From Saccharopolyspora shandongensis (GTDB lineage Bacteria; Actinomycetota; Actinomycetes; Mycobacteriales; Pseudonocardiaceae), in the NCBI RefSeq assembly GCF_900106995.1, contig NZ_FNOK01000064.1, positions 1-51,981 of the forward strand: DNA of 51,981 nt, given 5' to 3'. Below the pieces are notes generated by a model, which searched no databases, was not told the DNA's origin, and worked only from the letters and a program-made list of their open reading frames with translations. The stretch's first letter is position 1; the number at the start of each line of letters is the position of its first letter. The translations under genes and the position numbers were made by a program. This document shows, in pieces, positions 27,175 to 35,807 of this stretch.

Positions 27175-28503
27175 TCACCAGTTCGTCGCGATCAAGTGGT
27201 TCACCGCCAGCGCGGTCGCCGCCTGCCCGGCCAGCCACCAGCGGTGGTGCCGGGTCGGCAGGAACGCGGCCCCGACAGCGAACCACACCGCGAACGGCAG
27301 CCAGATCCGTTCCACCTCGGCCTTGCTCAGCCCGGAGACGTCAGCGGCCAGGACGGCCGTCGCGGCGGCCAGCACCAGCCACGCCGCCGCGCCCCGGTCC
27401 ACGACCGCCCGCCGCGTCGCCACCGCGGCCAGCGGGCCGACCGAGATCAGCAGCGCGGCGATGTTGCCGCCCACCCAGTAGCCGTACGGTCGCTGGGCGA
27501 AGTCGCCCTGCTGGTAGCGCTGGATGACCAGATGGTAGCCGTCCAGCCACCAGAACCCGTGCAGCGCGAATGCCGCGACGACGCAGGCGGCGCCGACCGC
27601 CGCGAGCAGGAACGCCCGGATATCGCGGGTGCGCAGCAGCACCACGCACACGAACGGGAACATCAGCACCAGGCCGTAGCTCAGGAACAGTCCGAACCCG
27701 AGCAGGACACCGGCGAGGACCGCGGAGAGCCAGGCCGTCGGCCCGGCCCGCACCGATGCGATGGCGAGCAGTGCCACTCCGGTGGCCGCGATCCCGGCGA
27801 ACATCCCATCGGCCGAAACACCGGCCCACACCGCGCCCGGGAACAGGACCACGAACGGCACGACCGCCCGGGCGGCTGCGACTCCGGCCAGGGCCCGCAC
27901 GGTGGCCGGCACCGCCACGGCCGCGAGCGCGCCGATGAGCACCGTCACGGCGGCGGCCCACGCGCCGCCGCCGAGGCCGATCCGCGCCAGCCAGACGTAG
28001 CACAGCAGAACACCCGGCGGATGGCCGGAAACGTGGACCGTCCAGGAACCGGGTTGCCCGGCGAGGATGTGCTCGGTGAACGAGCCGAGCATGCCGCCGA
28101 TGTCGGTCACGCGCGGGACGTCGTGCAGGTACTCCGTCCAGTCCGCGAGCCGGCCGGCGATGCCGTCCTGCCAGCCGTCGACCATCGCCAGCGAGAAGGT
28201 CCACAGCACAGCGGTGAAGTAGGCGGTCGCAAGCAGCCTGCCCCAGGGCAAGCGCGCGGCGAATGCGGGGCCCCAGGCGACGACGGCGCCCGCGGTGGCC
28301 AGCGCGAGAGGTGTGCCCGGACCGGTGCGGGGTAGCCAGTACCCGAACAGCGGCGCCGCGTCGGCGTACAGCGGAGCGCCCGCTCCGTTGAGCAGGAAGC
28401 CGGCCACCGCCGCTGCCGCGATCGCGGTGATGGCGATGGCGAACGCGATCAGATCGGCGCGCACCGGCCGTGCTTCGGCGCGTCGGGGAAGGAGTCGCAC
28501 CAC
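27175..28503 (-). CDS. Polytopic membrane glycosyltransferase-like protein
   Basis: About 442 residues with ten or more membrane helices. It resembles the GT-C mannosyltransferase/GT87-like proteins that use polyprenol-phosphate sugars, with a non-helical loop containing VHVSGHPPGVLL. The GTG at 28503 is taken as start, after which the N-terminus MVRLLPRRAEARPVRADL leads into helix 1; GTG at 28500 is equally possible. It heads the minus-strand operon with the two-component genes and is divergent from the GT2 gene. It probably builds a cell-envelope glycan or glycolipid. Confidence 0.75.
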   Translation of the reverse strand: MVRLLPRRAEARPVRADLIAFAIAITAIAAAAVAGFLLNGAGAPLYADAAPLFGYWLPRTGPGTPLALATAGAVVAWGPAFAARLPWGRLLATAYFTAVLWTFSLAMVDGWQDGIAGRLADWTEYLHDVPRVTDIGGMLGSFTEHILAGQPGSWTVHVSGHPPGVLLCYVWLARIGLGGGAWAAAVTVLIGALAAVAVPATVRALAGVAAARAVVPFVVLFPGAVWAGVSADGMFAGIAATGVALLAIASVRAGPTAWLSAVLAGVLLGFGLFLSYGLVLMFPFVCVVLLRTRDIRAFLLAAVGAACVVAAFALHGFWWLDGYHLVIQRYQQGDFAQRPYGYWVGGNIAALLISVGPLAAVATRRAVVDRGAAAWLVLAAATAVLAADVSGLSKAEVERIWLPFAVWFAVGAAFLPTRHHRWWLAGQAATALAVNHLIATNW

Positions 28504-28643
28504 TGCCAAGGTAATCCCGTCGGACTCGTCGGCCAACTCGTCGGTGCGATCCGTCAGAACCTCGTAAGAACTTCTCGAACGTAATGATTCCTTAAGCCCG
28601 GCACGAGTTTCCGAGTCATCGGCGGTGAGTTTCACTGGCTGGC

Positions 28644-29297
28644 ATGGACGATGTGGACGTGGTGCTGCCGTGCTTGGACGAGGCGGCCGCGCTGCCAGGG
28701 GTGCTCGCCGCGATGCCGCCAGGATTCCGCCCGCTGGTGGTGGACAACGGTTCCACCGACGGCTCGGCCGAGGTCGCGGCGGCGCACGGCGCGGTGGTGG
28801 TCCGGGAGCCCCGGCGCGGTTACGGCGCTGCCGTGCACGCCGGGTTGACGGCCGCGACCTCGGAGTTCGTCTGCTTCTTGGACTGCGACGGCTCGTTGGA
28901 CCCGGGCGTGCTGCCATCGCTGGTCGCCGTAGTGCGCCAGGGGAAGGCGGACCTGGCGGTCGGCCGGCGGGTTCCGGTGTCGGCCGAAGCGTGGCCGTGG
29001 CATGCGAGGACCGGGAACGCGGTGATCGCCGGGTTGCTGCGGCGCCGGGGCCTGCCGGTCCACGACATCGCCCCGATCCGCGCCGCCAGGCGAATCGACC
29101 TGGTGCGGCTCGGCATCACCGACCGCGCCTTCGGATATCCGCTCGAACTGCTGTGCAAGGCGGCGGAGGCGAACTGGCGGGTGTGCGAGCTGGACGTGGC
29201 GTACCGGCCTCGCACGTGCGGAACCCGGTCGAAGGTCTCCGGCTCGGTGCTCGGCACGGTTCGCGCGGTCCGCGACATGGCGGGGGTGCTGTGGTGA
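28644..29297 (+). CDS. Family 2 glycosyltransferase
   Basis: 217 residues. A GT-A fold with VVLPCLDEAAALPGVL, VVDNGSTDGS and the metal-binding FLDCDGSLDP (DxD equivalent). There is no membrane anchor, unlike dolichol-phosphate mannosyltransferases with C-terminal helices. It is the first gene of a three-gene operon (GT2, DUF2064, methyltransferase) with overlapping ends. Confidence 0.9.
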   Translation: MDDVDVVLPCLDEAAALPGVLAAMPPGFRPLVVDNGSTDGSAEVAAAHGAVVVREPRRGYGAAVHAGLTAATSEFVCFLDCDGSLDPGVLPSLVAVVRQGKADLAVGRRVPVSAEAWPWHARTGNAVIAGLLRRRGLPVHDIAPIRAARRIDLVRLGITDRAFGYPLELLCKAAEANWRVCELDVAYRPRTCGTRSKVSGSVLGTVRAVRDMAGVLW

Positions 29298-29989
29298 GCC
29301 GGACGGCGCTCCTCGTGGTGGCGAAAGCTCCCGTGCCGGGCCTGGTCAAGACGCGGTTGTGCCCGCCGGCGACGCCTGCCGAAGCGGCTCGTATCGCCGC
29401 CGCGAGCCTGCTGGACACATTGGACGCCGTGCGGAGCACTCCCGGCGTCCGGCCGGTGATCGCGATGTCCGGGGATCTGGCAGCGGCCACCGGTTCGGCC
29501 CAGCTGCGCACTGCATTGCGCGGCTGGACAGTGCTCGGTCAACGCGGCGACGGTTTCCCCGCGCGGTTGGCCGCCGCGCACGCCGACACCGCAGCCGCGC
29601 ATCCTGGCCTCTCGGTCGTGCAGATCGGGATGGACACACCGCAAGTGACGCCCGCGCTGCTCACCGAGGTGTGCCAGGCGCTCGGCAGCGCGGACGCGGC
29701 ACTCGGCCTGGCCGAGGACGGCGGCTGGTGGGTGGCCGGTTTCCGGTCCGCCGCCGATGCGCGACTGCTGCGCGGGGTGCCCACGTCTCGCGCCGACACG
29801 GGGGCGCGAACCTTGGCCGCGCTGCGCGCCGCGGGCCTGCGCGTGGCCGCGTCGCCGCGACTGGCCGATGTGGACACCATGGAGGACGCCTGGCGCGTTG
29901 CGGATTCGGTGCCGAATTCCCGTTTCGCCGCAAGCCTTCCCGTGCGCGCTTCCCGTGCCGGTGGCGCGTCGGGGGACTGCCTCCGATGA
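29294..29989 (+). CDS. DUF2064 (TIGR04282-type) nucleotidyl/glycosyl-transferase-like
   Basis: 231 residues from the GTG at 29294, which overlaps the GT2 stop. The motif VVAKAPVPGLVKTRL at the N-terminus resembles sugar-nucleotide transferases and defines DUF2064; QIGMDTPQVTP and LGLAEDGGWWVAG follow. Related proteins have been proposed to act in arsenosugar or other glycoside synthesis, but function here is unproven. The last 25 residues (SLPVRASRAGGASGDCLR) look dispensable. Its stop overlaps the methyltransferase start. Confidence 0.85.
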   Translation: MSRTALLVVAKAPVPGLVKTRLCPPATPAEAARIAAASLLDTLDAVRSTPGVRPVIAMSGDLAAATGSAQLRTALRGWTVLGQRGDGFPARLAAAHADTAAAHPGLSVVQIGMDTPQVTPALLTEVCQALGSADAALGLAEDGGWWVAGFRSAADARLLRGVPTSRADTGARTLAALRAAGLRVAASPRLADVDTMEDAWRVADSVPNSRFAASLPVRASRAGGASGDCLR

Positions 29990-30669
29990 GCGGTGAGTTC
30001 GACGTCGCCTTGCTTCGCGGCAGCTGCACCTTGCTGACCAGTGACGGCGTCGCCCGGTCGCTGCCCGGGCAACGCTGGTCCGCGGCGCCGGACGCCGCCG
30101 ATCGGTACCTGCTGCGCACGTGCCGGGGCCCGACGCTCGACATCGGCTGCGGCCCGGGGCGGCTCACGTCGGCGCTCACCGGCAGCGGGGTGGTGGCGCT
30201 CGGCATCGACACCTCCCGACTCGCCGTCCGCCTCACGGCCAGCCGGAACGCCGTGGCGCTGTGCCGAGACGTGTTCCACCCGGTCCCCGGCGAAGGCAAC
30301 TGGCGCGAGGCGCTGCTCGTCGACGGCAACATCGGCATCGGCGGCGATCCGCGGGCGCTGCTCCGCCGGGTGCACCAGCTGTTGCGGACCGGCGGACGTG
30401 CCTGGGTGGAGGTCGAACCGCCGGGCACCGGGCTGTGGCGGGGCACCGGTCGGGTCGCGCACACCGGCGGGTGCGGTCCCGCGTTCCGCTGGGCGATCGT
30501 GGGAGCGGACGTGATCGGCCGGTTGGCCGCCGCGACCTGTTTCGAACTGCATCACCTGGTCGAACGCTGCGGGAGGTGGTTCGCAGCGCTGGATTCCCGC
30601 GCGTGGCCGCCGGCATCCGCGGGAGCCGGGCCCCCGGGGCGACGGGTGGTGTGGCCGGGCCAACGTTGA
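29986..30669 (+). CDS. SAM-dependent methyltransferase
   Basis: 227 residues. The SAM-binding motif I is TLDIGCGPGRLTSAL (near residue 50), followed by GIDTSRLAVRLT with the acidic residue for the SAM ribose. Post-motif GNIGIGGDPRALLRRVHQLLRTGGRAWVEVE is the usual pattern of the class I fold. It closes the GT2-DUF2064 operon, so its substrate is probably a sugar or lipid-linked sugar made there. Confidence 0.87.
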   Translation: MSGEFDVALLRGSCTLLTSDGVARSLPGQRWSAAPDAADRYLLRTCRGPTLDIGCGPGRLTSALTGSGVVALGIDTSRLAVRLTASRNAVALCRDVFHPVPGEGNWREALLVDGNIGIGGDPRALLRRVHQLLRTGGRAWVEVEPPGTGLWRGTGRVAHTGGCGPAFRWAIVGADVIGRLAAATCFELHHLVERCGRWFAALDSRAWPPASAGAGPPGRRVVWPGQR

Positions 30670-30980
30670 CGTCGTCCGTGCGGGTGTCGATGATCCCCCG
30701 GTACGGATCGGCCATTTGTCCTTTGTGCACAAGGAAATTAGACGGGTATGCAGTTGAATGTCGGAATCGCGCCGAGTTGGCCGAATGGTTCCGTTGGTTC
30801 GAATTCTCCTTGTCCGATGGGGCGTTCTGCTCCGATCGGGCAGTTCTTCCGTTGCCTGCGGCGAATTCTCCCGATGATCCGATTCGCTATCAAAGCCATA
30901 CAGTATACTGCATGCAAATCGCCCGGGGCTGGGATCACGGCCGGCCCCGGCACGCGTTGGCGCACGGAGGTGACCTGCCG
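30670..30980 (+). promoter_or_regulatory. TerC leader and promoter region
   Basis: 310 bases, with lower GC from about 30700 to 30910. A candidate -10 box TATACT lies at 30904-30909 inside the palindrome CAGTATACTG; its -35 is not clear. Just downstream is a strong hairpin, CCGGGGCTGG (30923-30932) with CCGGCCCCGG (30941-30950), then GGAGG at 30966-30970 and the TerC start. The hairpin could cause attenuation. Confidence 0.4.
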
Positions 30981-31997
30981 ATGAACTTCCCGGTATGGGT
31001 GTGGATCGCGACCCTGGCGGCGCTGGCCGTTCTCATCGTGGGTGACCTGGTGTTCGTCGGCCGTCGCCCGCACGCGGTCGGGGTGCGGGAGGCGAGCCTG
31101 TGGGTCGCCGGCTACGTCGCCCTCGCGGCCGTCTTCGGCGCGATCCTGTTCGTCTTCGCCGGGCCCACCAGCGGCGCGGAGTTCTTCGCCGGTTACGTGA
31201 CCGAGTACAGCCTCTCGGTCGACAACCTCTTCGTGTTCGTCATCATCATGTCGCGGTTCGCCGTGCCGAAGGAGCACCAGCACCGCGTGCTGTTCATCGG
31301 CATCGTGCTCTCGCTGGTGCTGCGCGGCGTGTGCATCGCCGCCGGCGTCGCCGCCCTCAGCGCCTTCAACTGGGTCTTCTACATCTTCGGCGCGTTCCTC
31401 ATCTACACCGCGATCAAGGTCGCCAGGGACGGTGCCGGCGACGAGCCCGAGGAACCGGACAACGCGATCACCCGCGCGCTGCAACGGGTGCTGCCCACGT
31501 CCGACTCCTACGACGGCGGCAAGCTGACCACCCGAGTCGACGGGAGGCGGATGTTCACCCCGATGATCGTGGTCGTCACCGCGCTCGGGCTGGCCAACGT
31601 CATCTTCGCGCTCGACTCGATGCCCGCGATCTTCGGGCTCACCAAGGACGGCTTCATCATCTTCACCGCGAACGCCTTCGCGCTGATGGGGCTGCGGCAG
31701 CTCTACTTCGTCATCGGTGGGCTGCTGGACCGCCTGGTCTACCTCAGCTACGGCCTCGCGGTGGTCCTCGGCTTCATCGGGCTGAAGCTGATCGTCGAGG
31801 CGCTGCACGGCTCGCACATCGACGAGATCCGCTTCGCCGTTCCGGACATCGGCATCGCCGCCTCGCTCGGCTTCATCGTGCTCACCCTGGCGGTGACGAC
31901 CGTGGCGAGCCTGCTCCGCTCCCGTTCGGTGGCGAAGGCGCCGGCGGAGGCCACCGAGGCCCTGGAGCCGGTGCACAGCGGCGACCGCAACGCCTGA
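30981..31997 (+). CDS. TerC/Alx-family integral membrane protein
   Basis: 338 residues and about nine helices. The family signature with acidic residues in the membrane is present: TEYSLSVDNLFVF and IFALDSMPAIFGLT. TerC/Alx relatives export manganese or support metal loading of exported proteins; the name comes from tellurite resistance, which is not implied here. GGAGG lies 10 bases upstream of the ATG. It is followed 41 bases later by a DksA-like gene on the same strand. Confidence 0.92.
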   Translation: MNFPVWVWIATLAALAVLIVGDLVFVGRRPHAVGVREASLWVAGYVALAAVFGAILFVFAGPTSGAEFFAGYVTEYSLSVDNLFVFVIIMSRFAVPKEHQHRVLFIGIVLSLVLRGVCIAAGVAALSAFNWVFYIFGAFLIYTAIKVARDGAGDEPEEPDNAITRALQRVLPTSDSYDGGKLTTRVDGRRMFTPMIVVVTALGLANVIFALDSMPAIFGLTKDGFIIFTANAFALMGLRQLYFVIGGLLDRLVYLSYGLAVVLGFIGLKLIVEALHGSHIDEIRFAVPDIGIAASLGFIVLTLAVTTVASLLRSRSVAKAPAEATEALEPVHSGDRNA

Positions 31998-32038
31998 CCT
32001 GGCGGAATAGGCGGGCGGGTGGCGGCGTTCACCTCGTT

Positions 32039-32422
32039 ATGAGCAAGCGGACGTCGCAGGACGCGCCGTCCCCGCCAGGGCCGCGGACGGCGCGGGAGTT
32101 GCTGGCCGAGGAACGTGCCAGCGCGCTGGCGCGCGTCGAGTCCCTGGAGCGCCACCTGGAGTCCATCGGCGAGGTCTCGACGTGGACCGGCACCGACGAC
32201 GAGCACGATCCGGAGGGCGCGACGCTCGCGTACGAGCGCGCCCAGGTGCAGGGCTTGCTCGCGGACGCCCGCCACGAGCTCGACGAGCTGGACCGGGCCG
32301 CGGCGCGCCTGGACAAAGGCACCTACGGGGTGTGCGCGCGATGCGGGAATCCGATCGCGCCGGAGCGCTTGGAGGCGCTGCCTGCGGCGACGACCTGCAT
32401 CTCCTGCGCCACCCGCCGCTGA
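32039..32422 (+). CDS. DksA/TraR-type C4 zinc-finger protein
   Basis: 127 residues. An N-terminal coiled-coil (ARELLAEERASALARVESLE... to HELDELDRAAARLDKG) leads to a four-cysteine zinc finger, CARC-x17-CISC, at the C-terminus. This is the DksA/TraR form that reaches into the RNA polymerase secondary channel. The actinobacterial role is less clear. It ends 4 bases before the stop of the convergent GlxA-like gene. Confidence 0.88.
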   Translation: MSKRTSQDAPSPPGPRTARELLAEERASALARVESLERHLESIGEVSTWTGTDDEHDPEGATLAYERAQVQGLLADARHELDELDRAAARLDKGTYGVCARCGNPIAPERLEALPAATTCISCATRR

Positions 32423-32426
32423 GCGC

Positions 32427-33389
32427 TCAACCCACCTCGGCGGGCCGGGAGAAGGTCCGGCGGTAGTCGCGCGGCGTGACGCCGACGATGCGGCGGAAGT
32501 GGTGGCGCAGCAGCGCGGCCGTGCTGAACCCGCACTCGCGCGCGATCTGGTCGATGCCGAGCTCCGTGTCCTCCAAGAGCCGCCGGGCGTGCAGCACCCG
32601 CTGGGTGGCCAGCCACTGGTTCGGGGTCGTCCCGGTCTCGGCGACGAATCGCCGCGCGAAGGTGCGCTGCGACATCTGCGCCCGTCCGGCGAGGCTGGCG
32701 ATGGTGTGCTCGTCGTCCAGGCTCTCCTGCAGCCAGTTCAGCAGCGGTTGCAGGCTGTCGCCGGAGCATTCGGGCACCGGCAGGTCGATGAACTGGCGCT
32801 GCCCGCCGTCGCGCTGCGGCGGGACGACCATCCGGCGGGCGATCTTCATCGCCGCGGCCGAGCCGAGCTCACGGCGCACCAGGTGCAGGCACGCGTCGAT
32901 CCCGGCGGCGGTGCCCGCGCTGGTCACGACGTTCCCGTCGTCGACGTAGAGCACGTCCGGGTCGAGCCGGGCGGTCGGGAACCTGCGGCGGAATTCGGCC
33001 GCGTAGTACCAGTGCGTCGTGCAGGGCCGATCGTCGAGGAGCCCGGCCGCGCCGAGCATGAACGCGCCGGAGCACACCGAGAGAACGGTGGCGCCACGGC
33101 CGGCGGCATCTCGCAGGCCCGCAAGCACTTCCGCCGGGTAGACGTCCCGGATCCGGCCCGCCGGGACCGCGACGACGTCGGCCCCGTCCAGCCCTTCGAG
33201 CCCGTGCCCGGGGACGATGTTCATCCCCACCGACGTGCTCAGCGGCTCTCCCGGGCGCTGCCCGCACACCCGGAACTCGATCGGTGGGACCCCGTCGGCG
33301 GTGCGGTCGAGGCCGAAGACCTCGCACAGCACGCCGAGTTCGAACGGAGCGGCGCCGTCCAGGACGACCGCTGCCACGGAACGCAGCAT
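32427..33389 (-). CDS. GlxA-like regulator (DJ-1/PfpI plus AraC)
   Basis: 320 residues. The N-terminal DJ-1/PfpI domain (residues 1-175) has the nucleophile-elbow cysteine in LSVCSGAFMLGAAGLL. The C-terminal AraC domain (residues 215-315) carries two helix-turn-helix motifs, including HTIASLAGRAQMSQRTFARRF and LGIDQIARECGFSTAALLRHHFRR. Such proteins regulate catabolic or stress genes; no obvious target adjoins it apart from the small gene starting at 33499. Confidence 0.93.
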   Translation of the reverse strand: MLRSVAAVVLDGAAPFELGVLCEVFGLDRTADGVPPIEFRVCGQRPGEPLSTSVGMNIVPGHGLEGLDGADVVAVPAGRIRDVYPAEVLAGLRDAAGRGATVLSVCSGAFMLGAAGLLDDRPCTTHWYYAAEFRRRFPTARLDPDVLYVDDGNVVTSAGTAAGIDACLHLVRRELGSAAAMKIARRMVVPPQRDGGQRQFIDLPVPECSGDSLQPLLNWLQESLDDEHTIASLAGRAQMSQRTFARRFVAETGTTPNQWLATQRVLHARRLLEDTELGIDQIARECGFSTAALLRHHFRRIVGVTPRDYRRTFSRPAEVG

Positions 33390-33498
33390 GCCCGAACGAT
33401 AGCTGGCAGGATTTTGCGGCACAACGGCATCGCTGCCACTGTTGGCAGGAATTGGTCCATCGGAAACTGAGTGCCATCGACCGGACCTCTTCGCGGGG

Positions 33499-33699
33499 AT
33501 GAGCACGATGAGCACGCCACTTCGCAACAAGCAGTCGAACCGGCTCGCCGGGATCAGGCGGTATTTCGCGGTCCAGAACCGGCTGTGGGCGCGTCACCTC
33601 GACGCGCTCCATCCGTGGGAGCAGGAGGCCGAGCTCCGGTGGGTCAGAAACCCGCTCACCCGCCGCTGGGAACTGCGCGGGGGAGTGCTCCCGGGGTGA
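33499..33699 (+). CDS. Small basic hypothetical protein
   Basis: 66 residues (MSTMSTPLRNKQSNRLAGIRR...). Basic and aromatic, with RNRLWARHLDALHPWE-like composition and a C-terminus PLTRRWELRGGVLPG; no membrane segment. ATG at 33499 follows CGGGG, and a second ATG at 33508 is in frame. The codon pattern fits the genome. I do not know a function. Confidence 0.55.
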   Translation: MSTMSTPLRNKQSNRLAGIRRYFAVQNRLWARHLDALHPWEQEAELRWVRNPLTRRWELRGGVLPG

Positions 33700-33702
33700 G
33701 CG

Positions 33703-33996
33703 CTCGTGAGTGCTTTGGAGCGCTAGTGCCTGTTTTCAAACTCATCTTGCCTGGCGGTGCGGGTGGCGGCCCCCCTGCGGGAGTTGCTGTCGTCTTCTCG
33801 CTGTGGGATCCCTGACATCATGAATGCCAATTCACCACGTCGGGGCTGTCCTCGCGAGAAGCCCCCTGAGAACCCGCGGCGGTGCCGGCTGCAGGGGTGG
33901 GCTAAGCGGCTGCGCCGCTTCAAAGACAAAACCCCGCGATACCACCTCGCACCACATCCAAAACAGCCTCTATAAGCGCTCCAAAGCGCTCGCGAG
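33703..33996. mobile_element. Composite insertion: palindrome split by IS-like ends around repeat copy A
   Basis: A 22-bp arm at 33703-33724 pairs with 33975-33996 (20 of 22 positions), so without the insert this would be a long CTCGTGAG-type palindrome. Inside it, TGCCTGTTTT (33727-33736) and ATCCAAAACAGCCTCTATA (33956-33974) look like the two ends of an IS. The right-end 19-mer is identical, on the other strand, to 51304-51322 at the end of the IS5-type remnant. About 250 bases are enclosed and contain structured repeat copy A; no transposase remains. Confidence 0.6.
33753..33920 (+). repeat. Structured dispersed element, copy A (putative structured RNA)
   Basis: It begins GGCGGTGCGGGTGGCGG and has the closing stem GCGGGT (33759-33764) with ACCCGC (33872-33877), followed by a second GGCGGTGC. 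Within lie TTCTCGC/GCGAGAA (33795-33801, 33854-33860), CCCTGAC/GTCGGGG (33810-33816, 33839-33845) and the tip TGAAT-GCCA-ATTCA. GTCCTCGC is at 33848-33855. The 3' hairpin AAGCGGC-TGC-GCCGCTT is at 33904-33920. Compare copies B and C, where these arms differ but still pair. Confidence 0.75.
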
Positions 33997-34115
33997 CCGA
34001 ACGGAGCACGGTCGAGTCCCTAGTGGACAGTCGCGCCGGCGACGCTGGCGAGGTGTACCGACCGGATGGTATGTTGGTGTCCTCGGATGCGGAACCTGAC
34101 TCGGAGCGACGGCTG

Positions 34116-34961
34116 ATGACGCAGGATGTTTCGGGCAAGCGCGAACGGATCGATGTCGGACCGCTGACCTTCGACGTCGCCCTCGCCGGCGGCGCGCAGG
34201 CGCGTCCGGTGCTGTTGCTGCACGGTTTCCCGGAGACGGCGCGGAGCTGGGACCTCGTCTCGGCGCGGCTGGTCGCGGCCGGGTTGCGCACGATCGCGCC
34301 GAACCAGCGCGGCTACTCGCCCGGCGCCCGGCCCGACGGCGCCGACCAGTACGGGGTCGCCCACCTGGTCGCCGACGCGGTGGGCATCATCGACGCGCTG
34401 GGTCTGTCCGAAGTGGACGTCGTCGGCCACGACTGGGGCTCGGTGGTGGCCTGGCACCTCGCGGGCTGGCACCCGGACCGGGTCCGCACGCTGACCGCGG
34501 TGTCCGTGCCGCACCCGGCCGCCTTCGGCTGGGCGCTGCGCAACGACGCCGACCAGCAGCGCCGCTCCGAGTACATCAAGCTCTTCCGGCAGGAGGGCAA
34601 GGCCGAGCAGGTGCTGCTGGCCGACGGGGCGAAGCGGCTGCGCGCCGTGTTCAGCGACGGGGTTCCCACGGAGTTGGTGGACGTGCACGTCCGGGTGCTC
34701 AGCGAGCCGGGCGCGTTGACGGCCGCCTTGAACTGGTACCGGGCGATGAGCGGCGACATGCGGGAGCTCGGGGACGTGACCGTCCCGACGACCTACGTGT
34801 GGAGCACCGAGGACGGCGCCCTGGGCCGGGCGGGGGCGCTGCGGTGCGGCGACCACGTGGCGGCGCCGTATCGGTTCGTGCAGCTCGAAGGCGTCAGCCA
34901 CTGGATCCCGGAAGAGGCCCCGGACGCACTCGCCGAGGCCGTCCTCCAGCCGCCGCGATGA
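34116..34961 (+). CDS. Alpha/beta hydrolase, epoxide-hydrolase/dehalogenase type
   Basis: 281 residues from the ATG at 34116 (MTQDVSGKRERIDVG). Motifs are LLLHGFPETARSW (near residue 33), the aspartate nucleophile in VVGHDWGS (near 105) and the base histidine in GVSHWIPEE. Asp in the elbow points to epoxide hydrolase or haloalkane dehalogenase chemistry. An in-frame upstream ATG at 34068 would add residues without matching the family. Its stop is directly adjacent to the stop of the convergent NLP-like gene (no gap). Confidence 0.87.
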   Translation: MTQDVSGKRERIDVGPLTFDVALAGGAQARPVLLLHGFPETARSWDLVSARLVAAGLRTIAPNQRGYSPGARPDGADQYGVAHLVADAVGIIDALGLSEVDVVGHDWGSVVAWHLAGWHPDRVRTLTAVSVPHPAAFGWALRNDADQQRRSEYIKLFRQEGKAEQVLLADGAKRLRAVFSDGVPTELVDVHVRVLSEPGALTAALNWYRAMSGDMRELGDVTVPTTYVWSTEDGALGRAGALRCGDHVAAPYRFVQLEGVSHWIPEEAPDALAEAVLQPPR

Positions 34962-35807
34962 TCACTCGTAGGCGTTGAACTCGATCTCGGCCGGCTTGGC
35001 CTTCTCGAGGTTCTGCTCGAAGGCGCCGTCCTTGATCGCCAGGCTGGCCGAACCGAAGTCGGCCCCGGTCAGCTTGTCCCGGATGCCGGGCGGGAAGTTG
35101 TTCCAGCTGACCAGGTCCGGGTACTGCCAGGTCCCGTAGTGGTTCTCCGGCTGCTCGTCGCGGCCCGCCAGGCGGAAGCAGTGCGTGCTGGCGCCGTCCT
35201 TGTGGTAGACGATCTTGGGGTGGCTGCCCTCCCAGGAGACCTCGGAGCCGGGTTGCGTGGAGTAGTTGCCGTGCGCCGACGTCGACACGTACGTCGCCTC
35301 GTCGTTGTGCACCCACACCACGACGTGCTCGATGTCGTGCCGGTGGCCGAAGATGTCGTCCACGCCGCCGAGGGCCTGGTCCTTCTCGAAGTACAGGTCG
35401 TAGAGGTACGCGCACCAGCCGTTGTCGTCGCACTTGGCGCGGGAGTACGAGTTGGTGTTGTCGAGGTCGGACTGGTCGTGGCAGTTCCCGTCGAGCGCGC
35501 CGGAGGGCTTCAGGCCCTCGGCGATCGAGCCGTCGGGGCCGATCGCCGGCGTGGGGTAGCAGCCGTCGCCGTCGTAGTCGAAGGCCGGCTGCCACTTGCC
35601 GTCGGCCTCCTCGAAGCTCGCGGGCAGCGCGGCGGGCGGTTCTGCGTAGGCGGTCCCCGGCAGCCCGACGACCAGCAGCGCGGCTCCGGCGGCGGCGGTC
35701 AACGACCGCCTGCCCGGTCGCAAACGGCTTCGGCGCCCGGCCGGTGCGCCGTTCGGGCGTGCGGTTTGCTTCGTTCGCGGTCTTTCCTCCGCGGCGTTCT
35801 CCAGCAC
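34962..35807 (-). CDS. Secreted necrosis-inducing (NPP1/NLP-like) protein
   Basis: 281 residues. A positively charged N-terminus with RRSLTAAAGAALLVVG and a cleavage-like AYA|EP gives export (possibly Tat). The mature protein contains GHRHDIEHVVVWV, matching the NLP heptapeptide GHRHDWE with Ile for Trp, and cysteines that could form disulfides (GDGCYPTPAIG, GNCHDQ, AKCDDNGWC). In plant pathogens such proteins bind sphingolipids and lyse cells; whether this variant does is unknown. A perfect AGGAGG precedes the GTG start. Confidence 0.88.
   Translation of the reverse strand: MLENAAEERPRTKQTARPNGAPAGRRSRLRPGRRSLTAAAGAALLVVGLPGTAYAEPPAALPASFEEADGKWQPAFDYDGDGCYPTPAIGPDGSIAEGLKPSGALDGNCHDQSDLDNTNSYSRAKCDDNGWCAYLYDLYFEKDQALGGVDDIFGHRHDIEHVVVWVHNDEATYVSTSAHGNYSTQPGSEVSWEGSHPKIVYHKDGASTHCFRLAGRDEQPENHYGTWQYPDLVSWNNFPPGIRDKLTGADFGSASLAIKDGAFEQNLEKAKPAEIEFNAYE

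Noticed and set aside
30670..30980. yybP-ykoY type riboswitch before terC
   Set aside because: The conserved internal-loop sequences of that family could not be found; only a simple hairpin is supported.
33753..33920. Structured element as an integron attC site or retron ncRNA
   Set aside because: No R'/R'' core boxes of attC, and no reverse transcriptase or integrase near any of the copies.
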